The position numbers and the translations under genes were made by a program. 64,000 nt of DNA, taken from Bugulina stolonifera. Its lineage: Eukaryota > Bryozoa > Gymnolaemata > Cheilostomatida > Bugulidae. The DNA lies in contig OW285196.1 of NCBI GenBank assembly GCA_935421135.1, positions 12,149,001 through 12,213,000 on the forward strand, given 5' to 3'. Of the stretch, positions 39,901 to 52,000 are shown in pieces. The notes under the pieces are model-generated. The model was not told the origin of the DNA, did no database searches, and saw only the letters and a list, made by a program, of their open reading frames with translations. Each line of letters begins with the position of its first letter. Positions within the stretch are counted from its first letter, which is position 1.

Positions 39901-42900
39901 GGCTATTCATCTATTTAAAAGGTTTCAATATCACCCATGATAAGTTTTGACATTATGTACTAGTGTGAATTTATGCCTCATAGAATCAATTTCTTAAAAC
40001 AATCGGAAATAGAACCCACTATCAGAACCTGGGTTAATAGTAAGCTGATTGTTAAAGGAGGTGTATCCACCCACCCATCTCCAACTTACCAATGCCCTCA
40101 TAAAGTTGAGCCTCTGCAGTGGTGAGTATAGCTACATCATCATATAGCCCCGGTACCAGGAGTTTACCATCCCTGTCCACCAGTTGGTCCAGTATATACA
40201 TAAGATCTGCCATAGCCTCATGCCTACAACATAACAAGTGGATCAACCTTGCAGTAGTCAACAGTCCATACCTGCCAACTATCTTTCACTCAACAGCTCA
40301 TATTTACCAACTTTCTCTCCTCTCCCCTTTTCAACAGAGATTTGGGAGTAACCTAACTTTTACCGACTATCATATGGCAATAATTATTTGCACTATCATA
40401 TTATACTATAATACAATATACTATAGTATATTTTATTATGTTATTATACTATTATATTCCAACGTCACTCTCATCTATTATATTATATTACATTGCATTA
40501 TATTATATTATATTATATTATATTATATTATATTACAATACATTATATCATATTATATTCCATTATATTACAGTACATCTACTTACACACTTCCTCCAAA
40601 TAGTCCGGAGTGCAAATCTTTCTTAGCACAAGTCACTTCGACATAGAAATAACAATTTCCTCTGAAAAGTAATCAAAATGACCGTTATTGAGCGGTTAGA
40701 TAATGGAAACAGAACTCCTTGATGGATTGATTGATGCAGCGAATTTAGAAACCTACCTGAGGCCATAGGTCAGACAGGGCTTCTTCTTACCCAGCCAGTA
40801 ATTATCTGATATACAGACGTAGTCCACATCCTATGGTAAAGCAAGTATATGCAACACATTATGCTACAACGTTAGTAGAGTCAGTCTTAGAAGGTCCACT
40901 AATAACAACTATACTCATTGATCATGTTAGAAATCAACACAGAATACAGTGATTATTAAAATAATGGGTATTTATTGGCTTACCAGGTTACTCCATTCTC
41001 ATTGGCTTAAACAGAAAAGCACATTTTTCTGTTCAATGTTGAGATACATTGTAGCTACATAAAGGTGATTTCTCTTGAGATAGTTTTATCAAATCCATGT
41101 TTGAAGAACACAAGGAAAAGGGATTGAAAAATTCAGAGCTGGGCCAAGTCATAGGTTTGACTTGACTTGCCAAGTCAAATCATAGGTTTGACTTGACTTG
41201 CCAAGTCAAATTATAGGTTTGACTTGACTTGCTAAGTCAAGTCATAGGTTTGACTTGACTTGCCAAGTCAAGTCACAAGTCTAGTTGATCCCTGAATGAC
41301 TTGTGACTTTGACTTGGGGTCTGCCAAGTCAATGTGGCAAATAAAGATTCAGTACACTGCCGACTTGGACCCAGCTCTGGAAAAAATTCAAAGTGATCAA
41401 CTTTGCAAAGCCACAGGCAACCTATAGTTGTTAGTGGACGGAGCCAAACTGACCATTCTCTGATACTAACCAAGTTAGTAAACATAACACACTACAGGGA
41501 ATATTTATCCAACGCCCAACTTATGTAGTATATTCAGTTAGACAAGAGAATTTGCTGTTACCTGAATAAAGGGCGTGTCTTTCCTACCAAACACTGTCTC
41601 ATCCAGTCCAACCGATCCAGACTCCTCCATCCCCTCAAATATAAACTTAAGGTTCACAGGAATGTCTATTCCCAGCTTCTGGTGTGCCTCTATACAGTTC
41701 AACCAAGCCAGACATGGCCCCTGTATTGTATACAACACTAGAACTAGGTAAGACAATTCCAGTTGGACTGTGCTGATGAGGCATTGTTATCATTACTGGA
41801 TGGTCTGGAAAGATGTTGTGTTATTTATTTCAAACCAGAAACAATATCACAACAGATCAGAACTACGGCTGGAAGAGTACATGGCAGGTATTTGTGCTCC
41901 TACAATTCATTTTTCGCAAAAAGAAGAGCGAATGCTGATCTCACCTTGTCATCAGTTGCACCCCTTCCATACAGTTTCCCATCCACCTCTGTAAGAACAA
42001 AAGGCTCCGTATCCCAACCGTCTGACTTAAGAGCCGGTTGCACATCAAGATGACCGTAGATGAGGATGGTCTTCTTAGCCTTGTCATGGCCGAGTTCAGC
42101 GAAGCAAATGGGAGGGAGTTCGACCTCAACGTCACCTGGAAGTGTTTGCTTACCAGGCTCTATCAATTCATAAGTGCCTCCTAGTCTCTCTATCCACTAT
42201 AAATAGCAACATTGAACACTATAAATAGCAACATTGAACACTATAAATAGCAAAATTCAACACTATAAATAGTCAAGTAAGCAGCTATTCACTATGGACA
42301 AGAAAGATTTATGTCAGCTTTTCTCAAAGTGAAACATTCATAACAATTTTAACGGTCACATAATGCATACCTGCCAATTAAACAGAAATAAAAACCTGAA
42401 AGTTTGAAAAATATGACGTAATGTAATAAAATAACCATGAATCTCATGATCGATGGATGAAACAATTTTCACAGGAAACCACTATTTTTCACAGGAATTT
42501 AAAATCCCAGATAATAATAACTCCTGCCAGATTCATACCCTACCTCTGCAACCTGAACCACCTGTTTTCTAACCTCTCCTCTAGTTTCAGGCCATGTGGA
42601 CACGCTTGGTATTGCAACAGAATCAGCCAATCTCTTGATGTACAGTTCTTGATGTTCATCAATGTACCTAAACAGCAGAAAGGAAAATAATAAATGATGT
42701 TAACGTTCATGTAAGTGCAGATTAACAAAAAATATGGCCCTCATTAGCCACCAAGTCTAGTTTAACATCGCACTACAGATTTTATCAGGATTTCAACAAA
42801 TAATATCCTTAGCAAGGGTTGAGAAAACAATTTTGTATGACAAACAAAAACGTCTTGCAGATTTCCATTGTTCTAATTCAATTCGAACAAGGAATAGTAT

Positions 42901-42984
42901 CACCAGAATTAATACATACTTGAATATTCTCTGAATATCCTGATCCATTACAACAAATGCTGGATTTTCTGCAAATATATTCAT
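36998..42984 (-). CDS. CNDP2: Cytosolic non-specific dipeptidase (CNDP2, peptidase family M20A), 12 exons
   Basis: Di-metal peptidase that hydrolyses dipeptides in the cytosol. Exons: 42920-42984, 42544-42667, 41945-42196, 41562-41720, 40757-40830, 40587-40661, 40090-40223, 38699-38809, 38120-38291, 37724-37809, 37343-37509, 36998-37045. They join in phase to 488 residues (human 475). Metal ligands are His112 in YGHLDVQP, Asp145 in GATDDKG, Glu180 in EGMEESGS, Asp209 in CISDNYW and His459 in DDGAHSQNE; catalytic Glu179 and Asp114 are also present. No signal peptide is visible, which favours CNDP2 over secreted CNDP1. The ATG at 42982-42984 follows an in-frame TAA at 43015-43017; a second ATG 12 codons later would match the human N-terminus better, so the first 12 residues are uncertain. 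Intron 7 holds a likely solo LTR; intron 4 holds a palindromic satellite. Confidence 0.95.
39144..39690 (+). mobile_element. Probable solo LTR in CNDP2 intron 7
   Basis: A 547-bp segment, richer in CpG than its surroundings, starts TGTAAAGAGG and is flanked by the 5-bp direct repeat ACCCA (39139-39143 and 39691-39695). It has a TATA box (ACTATATAAAGGGC, about 39357) and, about 50 bp on, AATAAA (about 39410), the promoter/polyadenylation order of a U3-R region. U3 has an imperfect tandem of CTACGTCG followed by a T-run. It lies antisense to CNDP2. No internal retrotransposon domain is nearby. The 3' end reads ACCAAA and not the canonical CA, so the exact boundary is uncertain. Confidence 0.55.
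40477..40575. repeat. CNDP2: TATTA microsatellite in CNDP2 intron 6
   Basis: TATTATAT-type repeat that ends a few bases from the exon 6 donor. Confidence 0.85.
41146..41275. repeat. CNDP2: Palindromic 31-32-bp satellite in CNDP2 intron 4
   Basis: Four copies of a unit containing CATAGGTTTGACTTGACTTG then CCAAGTCAA. Each unit is itself an inverted repeat (TTGACTTG/CAAGTCAA). A diverged tail continues to about 41340. Confidence 0.9.
42195..42276. repeat. CNDP2: Four 22-bp copies of the CNDP2 exon 3 acceptor
   Basis: CACTATAAATAGCAACATTG-type units at 42195, 42217, 42239 and 42261. The first two bases of copy one are exon 3. Every copy holds TATTTATAG|TG on the transcribed strand. Confidence 0.92.
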
Positions 42985-45900
42985 CACAATATGATTGCAT
43001 ACAGCTGATTGTAGTTAGTAAGGGTCTAGAAACGACGTATCATGCAAGACTAGGCTGTATACTACTTACACACACCATGATCCCCAGGTGAAACATATGG
43101 ACATGCAGCATACAAAACCTGCAGTAGCAGTGGACTTACATTTGATATACCAACTCCAAGCTGTCCCTGTCCGGCATAAGACCAGAGAACTGGCTAGCAC
43201 TTGCACTTGTGATCTCATGTAACTATTAGAAACCTAGAGACGTACTAGATAGATCCTGTGCGATCACAACCATTATAGCAGAGCACTAACCTCTACTATA
43301 ACGGTATTATGTAAAGTACAAGGAGCGGCTCCGCATCCAATACTTTCAAACATGTCTGATGCTAGTATCCAATAACAAGTATTTAAAGCATGCAAGAAGG
43401 AGGTCCTTTTGAATCATTATTAGGGAATGAATAGTCAGAGCAGAGCTGGTTGCTGATCTGGGACCTGATCTTTACTTAGGGATCCAGCATCATGTCATCT
43501 TTTCCATCCTATGCCTTTAACTCCAAAACCTTCCTTATGATGTGTGCTGTTTTAAGTAGAGCTGACTTTTGAATGGTCTCAAAAGATAGGGTTACTCCAT
43601 GTATGGCCAAAAAGGGTTATTGCTTCAAGTGCACCAATGATGATTGGTACCACACTTCCCTCTACGTTCCACAGTCTGGAAGCTTCCCTGTTGTCATTAT
43701 TATTATTACTTGTATTATAACCACATGCGGGTTCTACAGGGAGACTCCAAAATTTTAAGTGTACTTCCAGGGCACTTTTAAGCCTCCCTGCTTGCTCCAG
43801 GTTTTACAACACAAGGAAGTACCAACAACATTTTGATTAAAACCAAAAGTATCATCTCCGATCATGCAACTTTGTCTATATATTTCTTAAATTTTAAGAT
43901 GGCTATTGAAGTAATCTTAATACTACAACCACATTTAATTGGAATTCCAATTGAAATAATCTGTTGGAATTTATAACTTGTAACTTGCATAAAATTTATG
44001 CAATTTCAAACCACCTGAGAGAATAACGGAGAAACTTGTGTCTTAGTCAACTCACTTTTAGCTATTTTATGGGCTCCTCATAGGGAGATTTTCTAAAAAA
44101 GTGTGCTAGTCTAAACCTGTTTACTTGACATGTATGGTCACATTAGTCAGATAAATGACACGGCACAGAACAGGTTAAGTACAAAAACCTTCTGACTCGG
44201 AATTTCTGAACTTAGTTACAAGCTCAGCTGTGCCAGCTCTGATTTTGTTGGTATAACTTAACTATCAAGCATTTACTGGCATTTAGTAAAATCAACATTT
44301 CACAGATAAATTCAAATAATCTATGCATAAATTATACAGAATATTGCATTACATTTAGTAAGTTTGAATTTACTTGTTTTTTTAATTTTTAATTTAATTT
44401 TCCCACTGAGACCCTCGGAAGAGGTAAAAGCTGGGAACTTTATGATTAAAAAAACATATATATACATCTTTTTTAATGTTTTTACAATAATAAGTCAATT
44501 TCTTTTTTTTTATTTTTAGATCAAGTATGTGTGTACATGTATGTAATAAATAAAATTGTATTTTTTTAATAGTTAGTATTCAATAACAAGTTTAGTATGA
44601 AAAATCTTAAACATTACTGGGCAGTATTGGTCTCACTACAAATATCTCTAGTAGTTCTTGGCCAAAAATAATTGAAAAAAACCATTCGTTGCTCTTACAG
44701 AGGGTAAAAAGAAATATTGGCAAAATGATACAATGTACAGTCATGTACATGTACATGTTCATTTTAGAAAATGGGGCGTGACAGTTTGTTTTAGAACATA
44801 GCGAGCCAATTTATTATCACAGCTTTTCCAATAGAAGGATGTGGATTAGTCAATCAATTATTTGTATTCAGATATGCCATTCGTTAATAAAATGAACATT
44901 ACTATAATTCCGACGAACGTGTTTAGTACAAGATTTCACCATAACGAACCGGGCTGTCTTTATGCTTTCTATTATCATTGTCTGAAGCGCGAAACTATCA
45001 TTGTTCGAGGAAAAGGTCGAGTGTGTTCTGGTCCGAGTGGTCCGAATAAATGGAAATTAGTTTGGTTTGGTTTCTTCATAAAACTTTTTCCTTCTACTAC
45101 AGTTTCTGCTTCTGCCAGATATCTTCAACCACAGTGTATGCTCTACAGATTTGAGTCAACATTTAGTAATTTTAACATTTTGCTACGCTTTTTACTTTAC
45201 AACAATATTAAATATAATAAAGTAATAATATAAATGTAATAATTATTGTTAATTATTAATTATAATTAATAATAATAATTATAATAATATAAATATTATA
45301 ATTATTATTATATTATTTAATATTAATATAAATATTTATAACTTAATGTAAATTTAAAGTTAAAGAGAAAATTCATGGTTGTAAACTATTAATATAGATC
45401 TAAATACTGATAGCCCTACTTCGTATAAGTTATGATAACTATTAATAATCTTATCTAATGATTATTTATCTATGAATGATAATTGTTATTCATATTTACT
45501 TCTTTATATCAATTATAATTATAATTATTATGATTAATAATAAATACTGATGGGCTAATATTAATATAAATTATAATTTTGATAATCCTATATTATAATA
45601 ATAATCAAGAAGGCCTACTGTTAATAAAATAAATATGAATTATATAATTGGATGTTAATAGGCTTTAATTATTTACAGTAGTTCTTTTTTCATTGATTTT
45701 TTCCATTGAATTCAGACTGACTAAGTTCAAGTTGATAAGATTTCTTTATTTTGTTCAAAAATCCTTAGTTTTTGATTAGGCCTAATAAAATATAGGCTGA
45801 AAGTGAATTTGTCGTAAAAGAAATGACTTTTATTATAATTCAATTTCAGATTTGTTACGAAATATCATAATTTTAATTACCCCATTGGGCCGACATAGTT

Positions 45901-46067
45901 GTTAACAGGCAGGGTAATAATAATTGAATTTATTCGATCTACTGAGACAGCATGGCCCTATTAATTGTAGTGATGTGTCCAATGTATTCCCTTCTGATTT
46001 ATCTCGAGACTTCTATGCCTATTTACAAATTCCATTTGGTCTTGAAAATTTCGTAGTTTTTCTGAAA
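42985..46067. other. Spacer between CNDP2 and IWS1
   Basis: CNDP2 and IWS1 diverge from this 3.1-kb spacer. It holds the non-LTR fragment (43509-43690), a 16-bp perfect palindrome AATTGGAATTCCAATT at 43937-43952, a CpG-rich patch at about 44877-45060, and a very AT-rich tract (about 45230-45700). The CpG-rich patch has an open frame of about 120 codons on the plus strand with no recognisable motif. It may be a promoter or upstream untranslated exon of IWS1; I cannot show a splice to exon 1. Confidence 0.5.
43509..43690 (-). pseudogene. Frameshifted C-terminal fragment of a non-LTR retrotransposon
   Basis: Minus-strand reading gives REASRLWNVEGSVVPIIIGALEAIT, then after a one-base shift PFLAIHGVTLSF, then IQKSALLKTAHIIRKVLE and a TAG stop at 43509-43511. 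The order LW-(V), VVPIIIGALG-like, then IQKSALLGTAHILRKVL-like is the common tail of reverse-transcriptase proteins of animal non-LTR elements. No reverse transcriptase core is visible upstream, and a simple AAT run interrupts the reading at about 43700. This is a dead 5'-truncated copy. Confidence 0.7.
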
Positions 46068-49000
46068 ATGGAGAATGATGGACCAGCAAGTCCTGCAGCT
46101 TCAAATGGCACTCCAACCTTTGATGAGCCTGATGCCCCGGTAAACGATCAACCATTGTCACCTCCCACAACCGACGGGAATATAGCCAGCACAGAAGGTT
46201 AGAGCCATGTTAGATTAGACAGTGTAAGCATATGGTGTAAATTGTGTAATATATACATATATTTGTATATTTCGTTAACGGTGATATGCACAAATATGTA
46301 AAATCAGGAACGCTGTAATTTTGTAGATTTTTCTGATCTTCCATCAACAAATATGCCTAAATCACCTGACGAAGGCCCACAATCACCATCAGATATGTCT
46401 CAGTCTCCAGATGATATTTCCAAGTCTCTCGAAGATATGCCTCAGTCTCCTGATGAAGCCCCTCAGTCGCCAACAGATACACCTCAATCTCCTAACGAGG
46501 CCCCTCTGTCGCCAACAGATGCGCCTCAGTCTCCCACTGCTGATGCCCCACCCCAGTCTCCCACAGCCGAAACACCACTCTCCCCTGTTGCTGATGGCAC
46601 AACCTTAGCTGACACTTCATTTGAGAGACCCCAGTCGCCTACAGATGCCCCTTTATCTCCAGATGCTGGCGATGGTCAACGGATTACCCCACCGGCATCT
46701 CCCTCAGGTTTGTGTCCATCTTTGGGAGTCATACATTTGCTTTTATTTCAAGTTATCTGTAAGCAGTTCACTTGTTTCCTTAGAAGTTTCTGGACCACAC
46801 AGTAGTTGCTGCTGTGTGTTCTAGGCCTCTAAAATTACTAGTGAAGCTCAATTTTCTTTAATATTCTTGCTGCTCCATACGAGTTGTATGTGAATATTAT
46901 CATAACTACATGGGTAGCTTCGCACTTCTTCATTCTTTTCTGGATACGCCTCCTGTCTTTCTACAGGGTCCCATAGTGACTCCGATTCAGTCAAGGAAGA
47001 CAATTCCAAGAACACTGATAAAGTAACGCCGAGTAAGCTATCAATTGTTATCAATGTTTAGTTTGGTACAGAATACACGTAGGCTAAATTTATTATTTTC
47101 TATTGTTAAATTAATACTGTGTTTTGTTCATATGCAACAGAATTCGATTTCTTGACTATGACATAAACTTGCGTACGTTGCACAGTGTAGTATTGCCAAC
47201 TTTTAGAGTTGTTACGGTCTTATTCAGTGAGATTATGATTTTTCTCTCAGCTAAAAGAATTTTATCATCAGACAGCGAAGGTGAGGATGAAACTCAAACA
47301 GGAAGTGGTAAGAGAAAGATGAGCAGTTCGGACAACGAAACCGAGCAGACTTCTCCAACTAAAAAGACAAAGCGGTAGACTATAACAAAGATGTGCTCTA
47401 ATGTAGTGCATGTCTATGCGTATCGTAGACAAATATTTAGGCTATGATGTACAATGCATTCATGTCAGCAGATACTGTATGCTGTTACATTTACATATAC
47501 GAAATTGAAATTGGTGGATGAATCCATAAAGCTGTAAACCAGTAGAATTTTAGTTCAAAGTTTGTGATTTCAGATATTCATTAATTATACTACTGTATTT
47601 GTTGTCATGGGATACATTTTTCTCAGTCCGGCTCTGAATTTGAAATTATTTGATCATATTCTATGATGTCCTCCGTGCGATACTTGCTCTCTGTTTCTGT
47701 TACTACATAGTTGCCATGCATGAAATGTTGTAGACTGGAATCTGATGATGAGGAAGGGGAGGGTAAAGAGAAGCCCTCTGAGGCTGCTGGTAGTGACATG
47801 GTTAGTAGGCTATTAGCCAGGTTTTCTAAGTTAGAATTTACATTACATCGCACCTCTACTACGATACGGTATGTCTTTGAATTGGCGCTAAAATACAGTT
47901 CTACAGTTTTGTACATGTAAGTTTGTCAGCGAATTCATATTACTGGTTAAGTATTTTACCACAGGAAGCAGGTGACGGAGACGCAATAGCCGATATATTT
48001 GGGGACTCTTCGGACGAAGAGGGAGAGTTTGAAGGTTTTGACGAGGCAGAAATAAAGTCTGCAGCTGCAGCCAATGAAGGAGCACTTCCTGAGGTCAGCA
48101 GTGATGACGAACTAGAGGATGACCATCCCACCACGTAAGTGACTCTCACGTGTCACTTTGGTTGAATTTGACCATCTGCAGTACTCCGTGACTTGTTGCT
48201 ACTTGCTGTTTATTGACTCTATCAATCAGACATGTACAGTATTTTACTGTCATTGGTTGAATAATACGTTAGCTCTAATATACATAACAGACACATTGCA
48301 AATCATATACACTTGTTTCTGCACGTATTTCTAAGGATCTCCATAACAAATCGCCCAAGCTACATGTAGTAATATGCATGTACATATACTTGTGATCAGT
48401 CTTTGATTAAATCTGAGTCTATTATTTTAGTAATACAGGCGTCTCTGACTTTGATCTGATGATCGCAAGGAAGAAGGAAGAACGTAGCCATGCGCGTAGA
48501 AAGAAACGTAATGTAGATATTATTAATGACAACGATGACCTCATTGTGGACATGTTGAAAAAGATGAGAGAGGCTGCGGAGGTAAGCCACTCAGTAAACA
48601 TGGATATTGTTATCATTTTAGCACTTCAGGTTATCTAAACCTGGGTCCTAGTTCATCTTCTGTTAGAATATTAGAAATATCTTATTTATATAGAAGCGTA
48701 TTTTACTAGATTCAGTCTTATATGCAGGGAATCTTGTTTCGGATCAGTTGATGTCGAGTGTCAGTTGATGTCGAGTCAAGTTAATAACTTGATTTATGAA
48801 TTATAATTAAAGTCAGTAACCTTATGTAGGCCTATGATTTATAAGTCAAGTCATAAACTTGACGTTTGGTTTATAATGTCAAGTCATAAACTTGACATTT
48901 GGTTTATAATGTCAAGTCATAAACTTGACATTTGGTTTATAATGTCAAGTCAGTAACTTGAAGTAGGGCAATGATTTCCAAATCAGGTTAGTAACTTGAT

Positions 49001-52000
49001 GTATGACTTATGCATATTGTTATAGGTCACCTCAGTAACTAGACATATATCTTGTTTAAATCTTCTAGGAAGATAGGAATTTGAATGTGAACCATCAGCC
49101 TGCTACTAAGAAGCTATCCATGCTATCAACTGTTATGAGGCAACTAAACAAGTACGTATATGTATTATATAAGGAGTTGTCAGTAATTGAATGTCTTGTT
49201 TATTTGGAGTTGTTTGTTCATTCGTAATCGCACAAGAGAAGACAACTCCAGAAAATGCTTAAATTCTTGGTACAGTCATGGCATCACTTATAAAATCTAA
49301 TATTTGTATCATTTCTATATGTTGTTTGTTGTTGGTTTATGTGTATTCATATATTTTTTTATTATTTAACTTACTCGGTGGGCTATTGATACCAAATAGT
49401 TTTATGTTTTGTACGGCAAGTGAATTATTGCTAGTCATGTTTTCTGTGTATACTGCATAGTTTCGAGTGTCAGTAATAACTAGTTATTTCTGTATAAAAT
49501 TGATATAGAGTGATATAGAGAGGATTTCTATGCTTCATTCATAATGTACAATACCCTTCATCTGACACCTGTTTGTTTTGTATAATGTGTTGTTTTTATT
49601 GTTTGTTTTATCTTGCATCAAGTGGTGTCAATTGTTGTACACCCCTTATGTTCAGGTAAATGAACCCCTCTATTATATTATGCTATTATTTTCTAGATCT
49701 GAATTACAAGTGGCGTTCATGGACTGTGGCTTGCTGAGTGCCCTAACAGTGAGTCCATCTTTATTATTTCCCTTTCTTGTATTGTCTCTATATCTGGAAT
49801 GTTTTGAGGTTATGCCCCTGGGCTTCATACAGGATATAAACCTCGACAAACCCTCTCATGTCAGTCTGAAGATTTTATTAAAATAAGATTGATTTATTGA
49901 TTTTAATTTTTTACACTGTTAGAGAAATTAAGCCAAGTTAAACCCACGAATATCCATAAACAGGGTTGGAAATGTGACCACTTGCTATTATAGCGGCTCA
50001 TTATCCGACTAAAGCCACTCTTGTGGTCCAGTAGTGTTTAGTTAATATACTAGGGTATTGAGATCTTTCAGCATAGTGACTACGTGTTTATATGATGTCA
50101 CTGTAAGTCCAGCCAAGTAGTCCATCTGTTAGCCTGACCCGAATATGACCTTGATGTGTTTCAGGAATGGTTGGCACCATTACCAGATAAGTCACTACCT
50201 CACCTTTCGGTCAGGCAGTCACTTCTAAAGCTACTAGCTACTGTAAGTATTACATTCAGCCTGTTTCTATGGTAACCGCTTGCTTTTCACCTTTGATGTT
50301 AGATGATTCTTGAATGTAACAAGGTCATATAGTAGATGAGACAGCTTTGTATTCTGCTATTATTGTACGGAACGTATGCGCTACGGAATGTGGGACGTGT
50401 ACGCTAAGAATTATTGACACACTGTTTTTGCCCGGTTCCCTTCCTGGGATAAAATCCAGTTGACAATTCGGTCACAATACTTTGACCCTATGTGTGCTGC
50501 GAGTAAAAATTCCAACCTTTCAAATATGGCCGCTGACCTCAGATTTAAAGTAGTTGAAGGTGACTGTCCGTTGTTCATCTGTTCATCCTGGTATGAGTTG
50601 GACTAGAATTGTTGTGTCTGGATGGTTACCCAACATGACATTGGAATGTATTATGTAATTTGCAGATTGGTTAAAAACTGCGTAGGCCGAAGACACATTT
50701 TGTTTCTAGACTGGCGGCTTATATGAAATATGACTGTTTTTCGGTGGAGTAATATATCATAATATGCAAATGTACATTTCTGAATTCTTATTATAGCTGT
50801 GTGCTTGACTGATTTTCTTTGGTTACGAAACACAGCAGTCGTTCAGGTTCACTAGTTAAACTAACACTATTGTTACAATGAAATTCTAGCGTCGTGTTCT
50901 TTATTCTGTTGAATAGCGCACATACCGTCTACGTAGCTATGATTGTGATGGGAAACAATAGAGGTGGAAGTTGTATTTGATATGACCAATTGATTAATTG
51001 AATTGCGCTTTGCTTTACGCTATGATATCCGTTATTCGTCTTCCGTCTAATTTAACCTATTCGTGCAGAGCTAATCAGCAATATAAAGTGTTGTTGAATC
51101 AAACGTCTTCAATTACCTCATTGCTATTATACCCGCATGCACATTATAGTAAACCTAGTGCATTGTTGTCATAGGTCACTATAGTTGATGTATGGTGGAT
51201 AGGAAGGAAATGACTGTGCGGGGATTATTTCAACTCGTACTATAAGCCTCTTATGGCGTCCATATTTGCTAGCAGTCCTGCCGACAAGCCCTCGCTGCTG
51301 TCAAAGTTTCAAAGAATTACAATAAATTTTAATGAGAAGTTGAAAGTACGCTGCAAGTTTCAATCACAGTTGCAATTTGAATTATGACAAAAGCCAACTA
51401 CACAGAGTTACAAAATCTAATCATATTTTGTCCTTCACTAAGAATTCGACCAACCAGATGTTGACAATATATAAAAATAAACACGGAATATAAAGCTGTT
51501 AACTTTTTATTAAAGAGTAGGCGAGTTGGTACAGGACTTTGTTCTCCCTGTTTAAATTACTAGATTACTCCTTTCTCACGTCACTGCCGCCACAAGGAGA
51601 TCGTAAAACACTGGTAGCCTAAGTAGATGTCTAATTGTCACTCTGTTCTAGTTTCCATCGATTAACTTGTTGCTGTTTTGTGAAATGTAATTGTCATGAT
51701 TATGTGTGCACATAAGCGTTGGCATCCATCTCCACATGTGCACCAACAGATAAAAATAGTGCGACTGGTATTCCCTTCCACTTTCCAAATGATAAAAAAG
51801 CACATCTAGTAATTCGTAATTTCCATATTTCCTCCACAAGTGGGACTATTCCATGATGTCAGAATCATTCAGTCACTCCAATCCAGCACACTGTCAACTT
51901 TATTTATAATTATACGTTATCTTTAGAAATCATGTTTCAAAGTGTTGTGGGTTGTGGGTTTTTTTGAGATAGTTCAATTAGTATTCTACTGAAAATGAGG

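Noticed and set aside
40119..40646. 175-codon open frame on the plus strand, Tyr/Ile-rich
   Set aside because: Antisense to CNDP2 exons 6-7 and made largely of the TATTA microsatellite.
44862..45233. 123-codon open frame on the plus strand
   Set aside because: No ATG near its start fits a gene, the end is AT simple sequence, and nothing in it is recognisable; kept only as a CpG-rich patch.
47124..47378. Longer IWS1 exon 4 with in-frame stop (ending KKTKR)
   Set aside because: This would truncate IWS1 before its conserved domain; splicing at AAGCG|GTAGAC joins exon 5 in phase and restores the family protein.
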